Positions 27,295 through 35,471 of a DNA stretch of 64,000 nt are shown in pieces. The translations under genes and the position numbers were made by a program. Source of the DNA: CADCTB01 sp963768975 (GTDB taxonomy: Bacteria > Actinomycetota > Acidimicrobiia > Acidimicrobiales > AC-14); contig CAVYKB010000014.1 of assembly GCA_963768975.1 (NCBI GenBank), positions 83,907-147,906 on the forward strand, written 5' to 3'. The first letter of the stretch is position 1, and every line of letters starts with the position of its first letter. The notes under the pieces were generated by a model. It was not told the DNA's origin. It ran no database searches and saw only the letters and a program-made list of their open reading frames with translations.

Positions 27295-28090
27295 GGCCGT
27301 TCCGGCGCTCACCCCCCGCCAGGTCGCCGCCTGCTATGTGGGGACGGTCGTGGCCATGGCCCAGGCCGAGCTGTGCCGCGCCCGCCGGGAGCGCTCAGTG
27401 CTCGTGGCCCGGGCCGCCCAGCCCCTCCTGTGGCTGCTGGTGTTCGGCTCGGCGGTGTCCCGGGTGCGCGAGCTCGGGACGGACGAAGTGCCGTACAAGG
27501 CGTTCCTGGTGCCGGGCGTGCTGTCCCAGTCCGTCCTCTTCGTCGCCATCTTCTCGGGAATGGCCATTATCTGGGAGCGCGACCTGGGCATCACCCAGCG
27601 GGTCCTCGTCTCCCCCGCCTATCGCAGCGCGGTCATCCTGGGCAAGGCCGTGAGCTCGGCCATGCGGGCGGTGCTCCAGGTCGTGCTGGTGCTGGCGGTC
27701 GTCGCCGTCATCCGCATCCCCCTCGACTGGTCCGTGTTCGGGATCCTGGGGTCGCTGGTCGCAGTGCTCCTCGGGGCGACGATGCTGTCGGCCCTGTCGA
27801 TGGTGATCGCATCCGTGGTTCGCAGCCGGGAGCAGTTCATGGGCCTGGGCCAGCTGGTGACCCTGCCATTGCTGTTCGCCTCCAATGCCCTCTACTCGGT
27901 GGAGATCATGCCCGGGTGGCTGCAGGTCGTGGCCCGGTTCAACCCCCTGACGTACCTGGTCGAGATGCTGCGCCAGCTCCTCGTCGACGTGGGGCCCGAC
28001 CGGCTGCTCCTCGACGCCGGCGTGCTGGTGGGCGGCATCGTGGTGACCGTCGCCATCGCCAGCCGGACGTTCCCCCGCCGGGTGCTCTAG
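27251..28090 (+). CDS. ABC-2 type exporter permease, DrrB-like
   Basis: A 279-residue permease with about six membrane helices and the ABC-2 signature region LPLLFASNALYSVEIMP, LQVVARFNPLTYLVEMLR near residues 205-240. It forms the channel for the preceding ATPase. I prefer ATG 27251 to the in-frame GTG at 27242 because AGGGAGGT lies 7-8 bases before the ATG. It is the last gene of the LysR-led operon, which thus combines an importer half and a full exporter. A hairpin follows before the convergent hydrolase gene. Confidence 0.9.
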   Translation: MTSVAPVAPPDALVEAVPALTPRQVAACYVGTVVAMAQAELCRARRERSVLVARAAQPLLWLLVFGSAVSRVRELGTDEVPYKAFLVPGVLSQSVLFVAIFSGMAIIWERDLGITQRVLVSPAYRSAVILGKAVSSAMRAVLQVVLVLAVVAVIRIPLDWSVFGILGSLVAVLLGATMLSALSMVIASVVRSREQFMGLGQLVTLPLLFASNALYSVEIMPGWLQVVARFNPLTYLVEMLRQLLVDVGPDRLLLDAGVLVGGIVVTVAIASRTFPRRVL

Positions 28091-28171
28091 CGAGGAGCGC
28101 TCATCGTAAGTCGCAGGTGGCCTGATCGGCACTTGGTGGGGCCGACTCCTCTTGCGGCGCGATGTCCGCGG

Positions 28172-28222
28172 CTGCCCGCCTGCGAAGCATGAGGCGTCGT
28201 AGGCGGGCAGGCGGAGACCGCC
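28172..28222. terminator. Hairpins between convergent genes, possible bidirectional terminator
   Basis: A perfect 10-bp inverted repeat, CTGCCCGCCT (28172-28181) with AGGCGGGCAG (28201-28210), is followed directly by a tight GGCGG-AGA-CCGCC hairpin (28210-28222) ending in ttctg. It lies in the 139-bp gap between the exporter permease and the convergent hydrolase gene. There is no long T-run, so termination is likely but not certain. Confidence 0.5.
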
Positions 28223-28229
28223 TTCTGTC

Positions 28230-29354
28230 CTACGGAATCGCGGCCCAGGCGCAGAGCCCGAGGCTGGCGCCATTCCCGACGACCTCGCCGGCCCGCTCGT
28301 TGGGCACGAGCTTGGTCTGGCCGTTCGTGCAGACGACCGTGTGGTCGGTGTAGCCGGCCAAATCGACCATGATCTGGTCCCAGTGGCGGTACTGCACCGT
28401 GTGGCCCTCGCCCGGGTAGACGGTGGCCCTCTTGATGTTGGGCAGGGCCGCCTGCCACTTCTGCATCACGCTGGTCGAGACGGTCGTATCTGCGCCTCCC
28501 CAGTAGAGGTACGTCGGCGACGTGATTTGCGACGCATCGACAATGGCCCCGGGCAGGCACGGAAGCTCCCCTTCGTGGGCCAGCGGGCTCGGGTCGGTGG
28601 GCCCGTCCCCGAGGTGGAACGAGCGCACGGCATCCAAATATGCGGTCGCCTGCCAGCCCGGGACGGCGAGCACCGGCGAGCCCGGCACGCCCCACCACGC
28701 CTTCGGGTGTTCGTACCAGAACAAGCTGGACGCGTAGCGCTGCTGAAAGCTCAGCGAGCAGTTCCGGGGCGTCCGGTTCGGCAACGTCGAGTCGGTGGAA
28801 GCCGCGGCGTGGAGCGAGATGACACGAGCGGGCACCGCTGCTGCGAGGTGCGCCGCATAGGCACCGCCGCCGGAGATCGACACGATCGTGAACTGGTCGA
28901 TACCCAGGTGGTCGAGCACCGCCAGCACTTCGTTCTTGTAGTCCGAGTAGCCGAGGCTCAGGTCGAGGTCCGACTCGCCGAAGCCATTGCGCTCGACCGA
29001 AACGACGCGTAGTCCGAGCTCCTCGCGACTCGTGCGTGCGAACTCGGACAGCTGGAACGCCTCGAGGCTGGTTCCCTGGCCACCGATGAAGACGACGGCG
29101 CGCTGGCCGGGCTTGCCTTCGTCGATGTAGTAGCTCGTCCGCCCGCGATGCGTCAGTGAGTGGACCTCGGCGCCGATGTGGTCGAACCCGTTCTGCAGCT
29201 GGATCGAGTTCGGATTGCGCCGGGCTTCCTCGCTCACAACTGTCGCCAGCGCTGGCACCGTGGCGGGTGCGAGCCCTGCGATAGCCAGCGCCGCAAAAGC
29301 CATGAGGCTCATTGGACGGCGCAAACGAATTCCTGAGTGATCTTTATGATTCAA
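28230..29354 (-). CDS. Secreted alpha/beta-hydrolase
   Basis: A 374-residue alpha/beta-hydrolase fold protein. The TTG at 29354 is chosen because GAGGAAG lies 6-7 bases upstream; it gives a basic N-terminus and hydrophobic signal (MSLMAFAALAIAGLAPATVP). The lid and core read VVFIGGQGTSLEAFQLSEF, RVVSVERNGFGESD, then the nucleophile elbow VSISGGGAYAAHLA, where the first glycine of GxSxG is Ser, and a late YPGEGHTVQYRHW with the catalytic His. The acid residue is probably the Asp of WGGADTTVS. Substrate unknown. Its base composition is less extreme than that of neighbours, in keeping with a later-acquired block. Confidence 0.85.
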   Translation of the reverse strand: MNHKDHSGIRLRRPMSLMAFAALAIAGLAPATVPALATVVSEEARRNPNSIQLQNGFDHIGAEVHSLTHRGRTSYYIDEGKPGQRAVVFIGGQGTSLEAFQLSEFARTSREELGLRVVSVERNGFGESDLDLSLGYSDYKNEVLAVLDHLGIDQFTIVSISGGGAYAAHLAAAVPARVISLHAAASTDSTLPNRTPRNCSLSFQQRYASSLFWYEHPKAWWGVPGSPVLAVPGWQATAYLDAVRSFHLGDGPTDPSPLAHEGELPCLPGAIVDASQITSPTYLYWGGADTTVSTSVMQKWQAALPNIKRATVYPGEGHTVQYRHWDQIMVDLAGYTDHTVVCTNGQTKLVPNERAGEVVGNGASLGLCAWAAIP

Positions 29355-29431
29355 ACAACGCTTCCTCTCTCCGAATGCGGCATTGGCGAGGTCCGGTGAT
29401 CGACACTCGCTCCTTCTTTTCGCCAGCCGGG

Positions 29432-30271
29432 TCAGGCGACGGGCAGTGCCGTGGCGGCGATGATCTGGTCGAGTACTGACTGGTCCGGAAGGGGCGGGGG
29501 GACAACCGAGGGGAACGCACGCGTGGTGTCGAACGCCTGGGTGATGAGCGAGCCCTCGAGCACCGGCGTATGGCAGCCGGCGATGGTCTTGATGCCGAGG
29601 CTCTGCACGGCGTCGACGGACTTGCCGAACTTGGCCTGGTCGACCATCGTCAGCCACGGGCTGACTGCCCCGAACGAGAACAGTGTCATCCCGAATCGCC
29701 AGAACTCAGGGTCGAGGTCGGCGACGGCCGTGTTCGGGTCGGGGAGTGGCGTGGCGAAGGAGTCGACGCACCAGTAGACGTTCGTCGAAGGGTCGAACAA
29801 TCCCCGGGTCGTGGGCGAGTCGAAGACGGGCGGCCGGACGGCCTGGAGCGTGCGGTCCCCGATGCTGAACGACTCCTCGTGCATGACCCAGCGGCACCGG
29901 TCGATCGGGAAGTTGAAGCAGTTGGTGTGACGCTCGACCATGGCCCAGTTGCACACCAGCTTGGCGTTGGGGCAGGCGTCCATCACCTGCTCGAGGTTGC
30001 CGGTGTGGTCGACGTCGTCGTGCGACAGGAACACCCACCGGACATCCTCGGGCGCGACCAGCGAGAACACGTCACTGAGCCACTGTTGGCGGTTGGCCGG
30101 CGTGCCGGTGTCGACGATGATGGGCTCGGCTCCCAGGATGACCATCGAGTTGATGTAGACGAACAACGGTTGGCCGAGTGCTTCCTGGACCTGGTGGATC
30201 ACGAAGGTGTCCTTCGCAATTTCCAGCGGCGGTACCGCGATCGTCGGTGCGATGGGCGCGAATGTCGTCAT
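29432..30271 (-). CDS. Metallo-beta-lactamase-fold protein, flavodiiron/ODP-like metal motif
   Basis: A 279-residue MBL-fold protein without signal peptide. The main metal motif is SHDDVDHTGN at about residues 103-112 rather than the usual HxHxDH. This H-x-D-x-D-H pattern is close to the H-x-E-x-D-H of flavodiiron/ODP-type domains that bind a di-iron site for O2 or NO reduction or sensing. There is no flavodoxin or rubredoxin domain, so it would be a stand-alone ODP-like sensor or hydrolase. Further ligands probably include His and Asp residues between about 145 and 240. The hydrolase gene follows 77 bases downstream on the same strand, so the two may be one operon. Confidence 0.82.
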   Translation of the reverse strand: MTTFAPIAPTIAVPPLEIAKDTFVIHQVQEALGQPLFVYINSMVILGAEPIIVDTGTPANRQQWLSDVFSLVAPEDVRWVFLSHDDVDHTGNLEQVMDACPNAKLVCNWAMVERHTNCFNFPIDRCRWVMHEESFSIGDRTLQAVRPPVFDSPTTRGLFDPSTNVYWCVDSFATPLPDPNTAVADLDPEFWRFGMTLFSFGAVSPWLTMVDQAKFGKSVDAVQSLGIKTIAGCHTPVLEGSLITQAFDTTRAFPSVVPPPLPDQSVLDQIIAATALPVA

Positions 30272-30518
30272 GTCGGGCTTCCCCTCCTGCCTGCTGCTCG
30301 CAGCGGATCTGTATCGTCGTGCCTCACAACTCCCACGTCGTCCGTGCCAGCACGGATGCCAGTGGGGAAACTTGACGAGCGCAGACCGAGATCGTGGTGG
30401 TTGGCGGCCGTACGACCGGTGCGGACCGGTCTCGGGCCTACCGATACTTTCGACCGATGGCCCGTGTCGTCGTTGACAGCCGGTCCCTATAGGCGGCTCG
30501 ATACGGCATCATTCGCCG
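30272..30518. promoter_or_regulatory. Divergent promoter region between MBL-fold gene and response regulator
   Basis: A 247-bp gap between divergent genes. A perfect TTGACA occurs at 30473-30478, pointing right toward the response regulator; TATAGG (30488-30493) is too close and GATACG (30500-30505) too far for a standard spacer, so the -10 is uncertain. Two ACCGGT-containing repeats near 30415-30432 could be regulator sites. No gene is seen here. Confidence 0.4.
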
Positions 30519-31199
30519 GTGGATCCGTTGCGCGTCATGCTCGTCGACGATGCGCGCCTCGTGCGTGCCGGCATTGCCCGGCTGCTGGCCGATGAGGGCG
30601 TCCACGTCGTCGCTGAGCTCTCGGACGCCACCGGTTTGCTGCCAGCGGTGCGAGCCGACCAGCCCGACGCCGTCATCATCGACGTCCGCATGCCGCCGAC
30701 GAACACCACCGAAGGGCTGGAGGCCGCCATCGAGCTGAAAGGCGAGCACCCCCACCTTGGTGTCCTGGTCCTGTCCCAGCACGTCGAGACCCGCCATGCC
30801 GTCGAGCTGCTCACCGGTGGGCGGGCTGGGGTGGGCTACATGTTGAAGGAGCGCATCGCCCGCCCGGCGGAGCTCGTTGATGCCGTCCGCCGAGTCGTCG
30901 CCGGGGGGACGGCCATCGATCCCGAGGTAGTTCGCACCGTCTTCCAGACATCTCGCCGCGCCGACCCCATGGCAGGCCTGACCGCCAGGGAGCGCGACGT
31001 GCTCGCGCTCGTGGCCGCGGGGTACTCCAACGACCGGATCGCCGAGCAGCTCGTGGTGACAGCCCGTACGGTGGAGACCCACACCAGCCGCATCTTCGCC
31101 AAGCTCGGCCTCGATGCCGACCCGGCGACCCACCGTCGGGTCCTCGCCGTACTCGCCCACCTTCGCGTGAGGACGTCGCCGTCGAGCGAACGAGAGTGA
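30519..31199 (+). CDS. NarL/LuxR-family response regulator
   Basis: A 226-residue two-domain regulator. The receiver (1-125) has the acidic pocket DD at 10-11, the phosphoacceptor Asp at about 55 in VIIDVRMPP, and the conserved Lys in YMLKER. The C-terminal LuxR-type helix-turn-helix is LTARERDVLALVAAGYSND then VTARTVETHTSRIFAKLGL. It should bind DNA on phosphorylation, most likely by the nearby NarX/DesK-type kinase at 31802. The start is GTG 30519. Confidence 0.93.
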   Translation: MDPLRVMLVDDARLVRAGIARLLADEGVHVVAELSDATGLLPAVRADQPDAVIIDVRMPPTNTTEGLEAAIELKGEHPHLGVLVLSQHVETRHAVELLTGGRAGVGYMLKERIARPAELVDAVRRVVAGGTAIDPEVVRTVFQTSRRADPMAGLTARERDVLALVAAGYSNDRIAEQLVVTARTVETHTSRIFAKLGLDADPATHRRVLAVLAHLRVRTSPSSERE

Positions 31200-31215
31200 G
31201 AATCGGGACGGTGCG

Positions 31216-31572
31216 TTATGACGGGCCGGCGAGCTCGGAGATCGCGGTCAGCGAGAGCTCCTCTTTGCGCAGGTAGCCAGCGGCCAGCCCTTCGGCCACT
31301 CGGCGGCCGTAGGCCCCGTCACGAGACGACATGAGAATCACGACCGGACCACCGCCTTTCGCCCGCAGCTGCCGCGCCACTTCGAGGCCGTCGATGCCGG
31401 GCAGCCCGATGTCGAGCAGTAGGACGTCCGGCCGCCATCTGGCCACTGCGTCCTGAACCTCCTCGCCGCACTCCACCTCGGCCACGATGTCGATGCCCTC
31501 GGCGACCAGCGCCCGCCGGGCCACAGCGCGAAACCGTCCGTCGTCATCCACTAGGACGACACGCAGTGGCAT
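31216..31572 (-). CDS. Single-domain receiver protein
   Basis: A 118-residue CheY-like receiver with no output domain. The acidic cluster is VDDD at 9-11, the phosphoacceptor Asp is at about 54 in LLLDIGLPG, and LMSSRD and YLRKEE supply the Ser/Thr and Lys. I take ATG 31572; a GTG at 31659 would add 29 residues unlike any receiver. It is convergent with the LuxR-type regulator and divergent from the kinase, so one kinase may serve two regulators, with this protein as a phosphate sink or a partner for protein contacts. Confidence 0.85.
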   Translation of the reverse strand: MPLRVVLVDDDGRFRAVARRALVAEGIDIVAEVECGEEVQDAVARWRPDVLLLDIGLPGIDGLEVARQLRAKGGGPVVILMSSRDGAYGRRVAEGLAAGYLRKEELSLTAISELAGPS

Positions 31573-31801
31573 GGGCCCATCGTCGTCCTTTCCGACCGGT
31601 ATTGCATCCGTGCTCGCACTGAAGCGTTCTGTTGACGAGCCAGCCTTGGCGCAGCTCACGACGGCTCACACGGTGGTCCCCGTATCGTTGACCTCGCTCC
31701 ATGCGGTCTCTACCGCCGAGCGGCCAGAATGGGGGCATGCCGCTCGGAGCGCTCGGATACGGGACCACGGCGAGCGGCTGCCCCGACCCGATCCGTTCGT
31801 T
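31573..31801. promoter_or_regulatory. Divergent gap before the histidine kinase, with a possible truncated 5' end
   Basis: This 229-bp segment separates the receiver gene from the kinase. A short frame from ATG 31737 (MPLGALGYGTTASGC) ends at a TGA that overlaps the kinase's GTG start, so a coupled 22-codon leader or the eroded start of a once longer kinase gene is possible. No clear promoter was found. Confidence 0.3.
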
Positions 31802-33265
31802 GTGAGCCTCGGGACGCGTGGCGCCGGCGAACCGGTGCGCGACACGCTCAGGCGGGCGCTTGGCGACCCGGAACTCGATATCGTCTATTCCCGGGTCGGA
31901 ACCGGTGGCTGGATCGACCAGCTGGGCGAGGTTGCGACGACCACTGCAATCGACGGCCGAGCGTTCACCCCCATTGCCCGCGGCGGGAAGCCAATCGCCG
32001 GCCTGATCCACGATCGCGCCCTGCTGGACGACCCCGAGCGGCTCAAGGCTGTCACCGAGGCGGCGTCGCTGGCGATCGACAACGAGCGACTCAAGGCCCA
32101 GCTCCACGCGCAGCTCGCCGAGGTCCACGCATCGCGGGCCCGAATCGTCGACGCAGGTGACCGTGAGCTTCGGCGGGTGGAGCGCAATCTCCACGACGGC
32201 GCCCAACAGCGCCTGGTCGGGCTGGCCCTGATGCTCCGCCTCGCCAGCCGCCAGGTCGCAGGCGACGCGGTCATGACCGAGCTCATCGCCGACGCTACGA
32301 GAGAGCTCGACGATGCGCTTACCGAGCTCCGTGAACTGGCCCGAGGCATCCACCCTGCGATCGTCGACGAGGCCGGCCTCGCTGGTGCGCTGGAAACCCT
32401 TGCCGAGCGGCCGGGCGTCCCGGTCGAGCTTCACCTCGAGGTTCAGCAGCGACTGCCGCAAACGGTGGAGGTCGCCGCCTACTACCTCGTCGCCGAGGCC
32501 CTCACCAACGTCAACAAGCACGCCGGCGCCCGGCAAGCGACGGTACGGGCAACGGTCGCCGACGGAGCCTTGCACTTGGCCGTGTCCGACGACGGGTCCG
32601 GCGGCGCCGGTGCAGCAACAGGGTCGGGACTCGAAGGTCTCGCCGACCGCGTCAGCGCCCTCGGGGGCGAGCTGGTGGTCGACAGTGAGCCGGGCCGGGG
32701 GACGACCGTGTCCGCCGACATCCCTCTCGCCGTGCCTGCGGACGTCGACGTCGAACGACGACGGCTGACCGCCCTGAAGTGGATCGGTTGGGAGAACTGG
32801 GAAGCGCCCGGTGAGCTGTACGAGCAGATCACCGAGGAGGACAACGCTTTGGATGCAAAAGCGGTCCTCCTCTGCGGCGGCGGGAACGGCTACCTCACGC
32901 CGCAGGAGCGGGAGTGGCTCATCGGCTATCACACCGCGGCCGGCAGTTCGGACCGCGTCATCGAGATGATCAAGACCTACGACGACGCCGACACGCTCGA
33001 AGGCCTCATGCAGCTCCCCGGCATGTCGATGATCTGCCGAGGGACGGTGTACGAGACGCTCCGGGCCTGCTCGTCCGACGGTCCTCTCACGCCCGAGGAG
33101 CTCGATCGGGTGCAGCGGGGAGCCGACGCGATGGGCGTTCCGTCCGGGACGTTCGCCGAGCTGCGCGACATCGTCATTGCCGAGCATGCCCTTCGGAGTC
33201 GCAGGTATCAGCTGATCGTCGCCCCCGTGCTGGCCGGCAACCTCGACGCCACGTCGGAGCCGTAA
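31802..33265 (+). CDS. NarX/DesK-type histidine kinase fused to a TerB-like helical domain
   Basis: A 487-residue soluble kinase. Residues 1-95 resemble the GAF-like sensory segment that precedes the catalytic core in larger actinobacterial kinases, but the usual membrane N-terminus is missing. The HisKA_3 box holds the phospho-acceptor at about H131 (RNLHDGAQQRLVGLALML). The ATPase domain has EALTNVNKHAGA and DDGSGGAG with GSGLEGLADRV. After about residue 315 a further 170 residues follow: a segment with TALKWIGWENWEAP, then all-helical sequence with GYLTPQEREWLIGY and DGPLTPEELDRVQRGADAMG, which looks like a TerB/DjlA-type domain. This fusion is unusual. The GTG 31802 start is not certain. 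Confidence 0.85.
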   Translation: MSLGTRGAGEPVRDTLRRALGDPELDIVYSRVGTGGWIDQLGEVATTTAIDGRAFTPIARGGKPIAGLIHDRALLDDPERLKAVTEAASLAIDNERLKAQLHAQLAEVHASRARIVDAGDRELRRVERNLHDGAQQRLVGLALMLRLASRQVAGDAVMTELIADATRELDDALTELRELARGIHPAIVDEAGLAGALETLAERPGVPVELHLEVQQRLPQTVEVAAYYLVAEALTNVNKHAGARQATVRATVADGALHLAVSDDGSGGAGAATGSGLEGLADRVSALGGELVVDSEPGRGTTVSADIPLAVPADVDVERRRLTALKWIGWENWEAPGELYEQITEEDNALDAKAVLLCGGGNGYLTPQEREWLIGYHTAAGSSDRVIEMIKTYDDADTLEGLMQLPGMSMICRGTVYETLRACSSDGPLTPEELDRVQRGADAMGVPSGTFAELRDIVIAEHALRSRRYQLIVAPVLAGNLDATSEP

Positions 33266-33293
33266 GTTACGAGGTTGGTCGCAGTTTGACTGG

Positions 33294-34172
33294 CTAACGC
33301 GCGTGGCGGGCGACGCGGGGGCTGAAGCGGCGCTCGGCGGCGGTGCCCAGCAGGGTGATGGCGACGATGAGCAGGACGAGGGCGACGATGGGCGGCGCCA
33401 GCCACCACTTCCAGGCGTCGGTGATGAACACGCCCCGAAAGGCGATGGCGTCGCGGATCATGGCGCCCCACGACGGCTGGGTGGGGTCGCCGACGCCGAA
33501 GAAGGCGAGCCCGGCCTGGAGGGCGACGGCTCGGCCGGCGGCGGGGATGAACTCGGCCACCATCAGCAGGCCGAGGTCGGGGAGGATGTGACGCCGCAGC
33601 TGGTGCAAGGTGCCGGCGCCGAAGCCGGTGGCGGCCCTGACATGGGTCCGGGAGCGCAGGGTGAGGACCTGGGAGCGCAGGATCCGGGCCGCGGTGGGCC
33701 AGAACAGCAGGGAGATGACCAGCGAGAGCCCGAGGACCGACCCGCCGGTGAGGGCGCCGATCAGGAGCAGCAGGGGCAGCTTGGGAAGGATGAGGGTGAG
33801 GTCGGTCGCCCGCATCAGGACGCTGTCGAACCAGCCCGGCGACCAGCCGGCCAGGACGCCGATGACGCCCCCGAGCAGCACCGTGCCGGCGCCGGCGAGC
33901 AGGGCGACCAGCAGCGAGGCGCGGGCGCCGAGGATCAGCTGGCTGGCGAGGTCCTGGCCCAAGACGTTGGTGCCGAGCAGGTGGTCGCCTCCGGGGGATT
34001 CGAGGGACCGTCCAGCGAGCTCGGTGGCCCGGAACGCCGCCAGCTGGCTCCCGAAGAGCAGGAGGGCGAAGTAGACGGCGAGGATCAGGCCGCCGATCCC
34101 ACCGGCGACCTTGCTCCGCCGGGCCGACAGCGGTCCGGCGGCCGGCGGGCGGACGATGGTGCTGGCCGTCAC
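33294..34172 (-). CDS. dppC: Peptide-type ABC transporter permease DppC
   Basis: A 292-residue inner-membrane permease with about six helices. It carries the DppC/OppC features: an N-terminal basic region before the first helix, the loop GGDHLLGTNVLGQDLASQL, and the inner-membrane coupling segment RAATGFGAGTLHQLRRHILP. It should form the translocation channel with DppB and use the fused double ATPase at 24689. The GTG at 34172 overlaps the dppB stop (GTGA), so the long frame further upstream is a shadow. It ends 28 bases from the convergent histidine kinase gene. Confidence 0.92.
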   Translation of the reverse strand: MTASTIVRPPAAGPLSARRSKVAGGIGGLILAVYFALLLFGSQLAAFRATELAGRSLESPGGDHLLGTNVLGQDLASQLILGARASLLVALLAGAGTVLLGGVIGVLAGWSPGWFDSVLMRATDLTLILPKLPLLLLIGALTGGSVLGLSLVISLLFWPTAARILRSQVLTLRSRTHVRAATGFGAGTLHQLRRHILPDLGLLMVAEFIPAAGRAVALQAGLAFFGVGDPTQPSWGAMIRDAIAFRGVFITDAWKWWLAPPIVALVLLIVAITLLGTAAERRFSPRVARHAR

Positions 34173-35215
34173 CGTCGCCCCACTCTCGGGTCGAGGCGGG
34201 TGTACGTCAGCTCGGTGAGCAGGTTCGCGAGCAGCACGACGACGGCGATGACTACGAAGTAGCCCTGGAGCAGCGGGTAGTCCCGGGCGAACACGGCCCG
34301 CTCCAGGAGCGTGCCCATCCCGGGGTAGGCGAAGATCGTCTCCACGAAAACCGACCCGCCGAGGGCGAAGGCGGTCTGGATGCCCAGGGCGGTGACGAAG
34401 GGCAGCAGGGCGTTGCGGCCGGAGTGGCGGTACTTGAGGAGCCGGCGGGAGAGGCCCTTGGCCCGGGCCAGGACCATGTAGTCCTCGCCGAGGGTGGCGA
34501 TGGCCGTGTTGCGGACGATGAGGAACTTGTTGGCCAGCAAGCCGAGCGTCAGTGCGGCCAGGGGAAGGACCAGGTGGAAGCCGATGTCGGCGAACCGGTC
34601 CCAGATGGAGGAGTAGGTGGCGAACGCCTCGTGGGCGCCGGCCTGGGGGAACACTGGATAGGTCACGGCGAAGAGGATCAGCAGCGCGCTGGCCATGGCG
34701 TACTCGGGGATGGCCCGCGTCACCGAGAGCACGGAGATAAGGGCCCGGTCGGCGAAGCGGCCGCGGTGCCAGGCCGCAGTGAGGCCGGCGAAGTAGCTGA
34801 GCGCGGAGGACAGGAGCAGTGCGGACCCAGTGAGGAGGAGCGTCCACGGCAGTCGGTTGCGCAGCAGGGTCGACACCGGGCTGTTCTGGGAGATCGACCA
34901 GCCGAAGTCGCCCTTGGTGAGGTCGGACAGGTACGAGCCGTACTGGGAGATCAGGGGCTTGTCGAGCCCGTAGTAGGCGGCCAGGCGGTCGCGCACCTGG
35001 TCGTCGTAGACGAACGTGCCGCTGTCGGGGTCGTCAAGCTGGCGCAGGGGATCGCCGGGGAGGAGCCGGGGGAGCAGGAAGGTGAGGGTGACGGCTGCCC
35101 ACAGCGTCAACAGGTACAGGCCGACGGTGCGCGCGTAGGCGGCGCGCCGGCGCCCGCGTCCCGAGTCGGCCGGAGGCGTCGTCAGGGTCGCGGGCGGGCG
35201 CAGGACCTGCGTCAT
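34169..35215 (-). CDS. dppB: Peptide-type ABC transporter permease DppB
   Basis: A 348-residue permease with an N-terminal helix (about 28-48), a long extracytoplasmic loop containing LLPGDPLRQLDDP and YYGLDKPLISQYGSYL, and five further helices. The coupling motif is EDYMVLARAKGLSRRLL, and the C-terminal region FVETIFAYPGMGTLLERAV is diagnostic of DppB/OppB. With DppC it forms the channel. Both permease genes are separated from their likely binding protein and ATPase by an unrelated block of 5 kb and lie on the opposite strand, which is unusual for this transporter type. Confidence 0.93.
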   Translation of the reverse strand: MTQVLRPPATLTTPPADSGRGRRRAAYARTVGLYLLTLWAAVTLTFLLPRLLPGDPLRQLDDPDSGTFVYDDQVRDRLAAYYGLDKPLISQYGSYLSDLTKGDFGWSISQNSPVSTLLRNRLPWTLLLTGSALLLSSALSYFAGLTAAWHRGRFADRALISVLSVTRAIPEYAMASALLILFAVTYPVFPQAGAHEAFATYSSIWDRFADIGFHLVLPLAALTLGLLANKFLIVRNTAIATLGEDYMVLARAKGLSRRLLKYRHSGRNALLPFVTALGIQTAFALGGSVFVETIFAYPGMGTLLERAVFARDYPLLQGYFVVIAVVVLLANLLTELTYTRLDPRVGRR

Positions 35216-35234
35216 CGGGCTCGACAGTAGACGG

Positions 35235-35471
35235 CTACCCGACGCTGGTGCGACGTGCCTGGGTGAGGCCGGCCGGCTTTGGCCACGACGCAGGCGTACT
35301 TGCGTTCCACTCGGTCAGGGTGTCGGCCGCCATGAAGGTGATCCGCTGGCGGGCCAGCTGCTCGGAGACGTAGTGGTCGCGGACCGCCAGCATCCGGACG
35401 GCCCTTTCGGTGGCTTTCCGGTGCGCTTGGGTGGTGTCGGGGCGGGCGCCTGAAACCCACCCGAACCGCAC
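35235..35471 (-). CDS. Possible small unknown protein or gene remnant upstream of dppB
   Basis: A 78-codon frame on the same strand as dppB. The middle part (RAVRMLAVRDHYVSEQLARQ and RITFMAADTLTEW) reads like genuine helical protein, while the ends do not. No family was recognised and the start is poorly supported. It may be a degraded gene. It accounts for most of the 304-bp gap between dppB and the next gene. Confidence 0.3.
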   Translation of the reverse strand: MRFGWVSGARPDTTQAHRKATERAVRMLAVRDHYVSEQLARQRITFMAADTLTEWNASTPASWPKPAGLTQARRTSVG

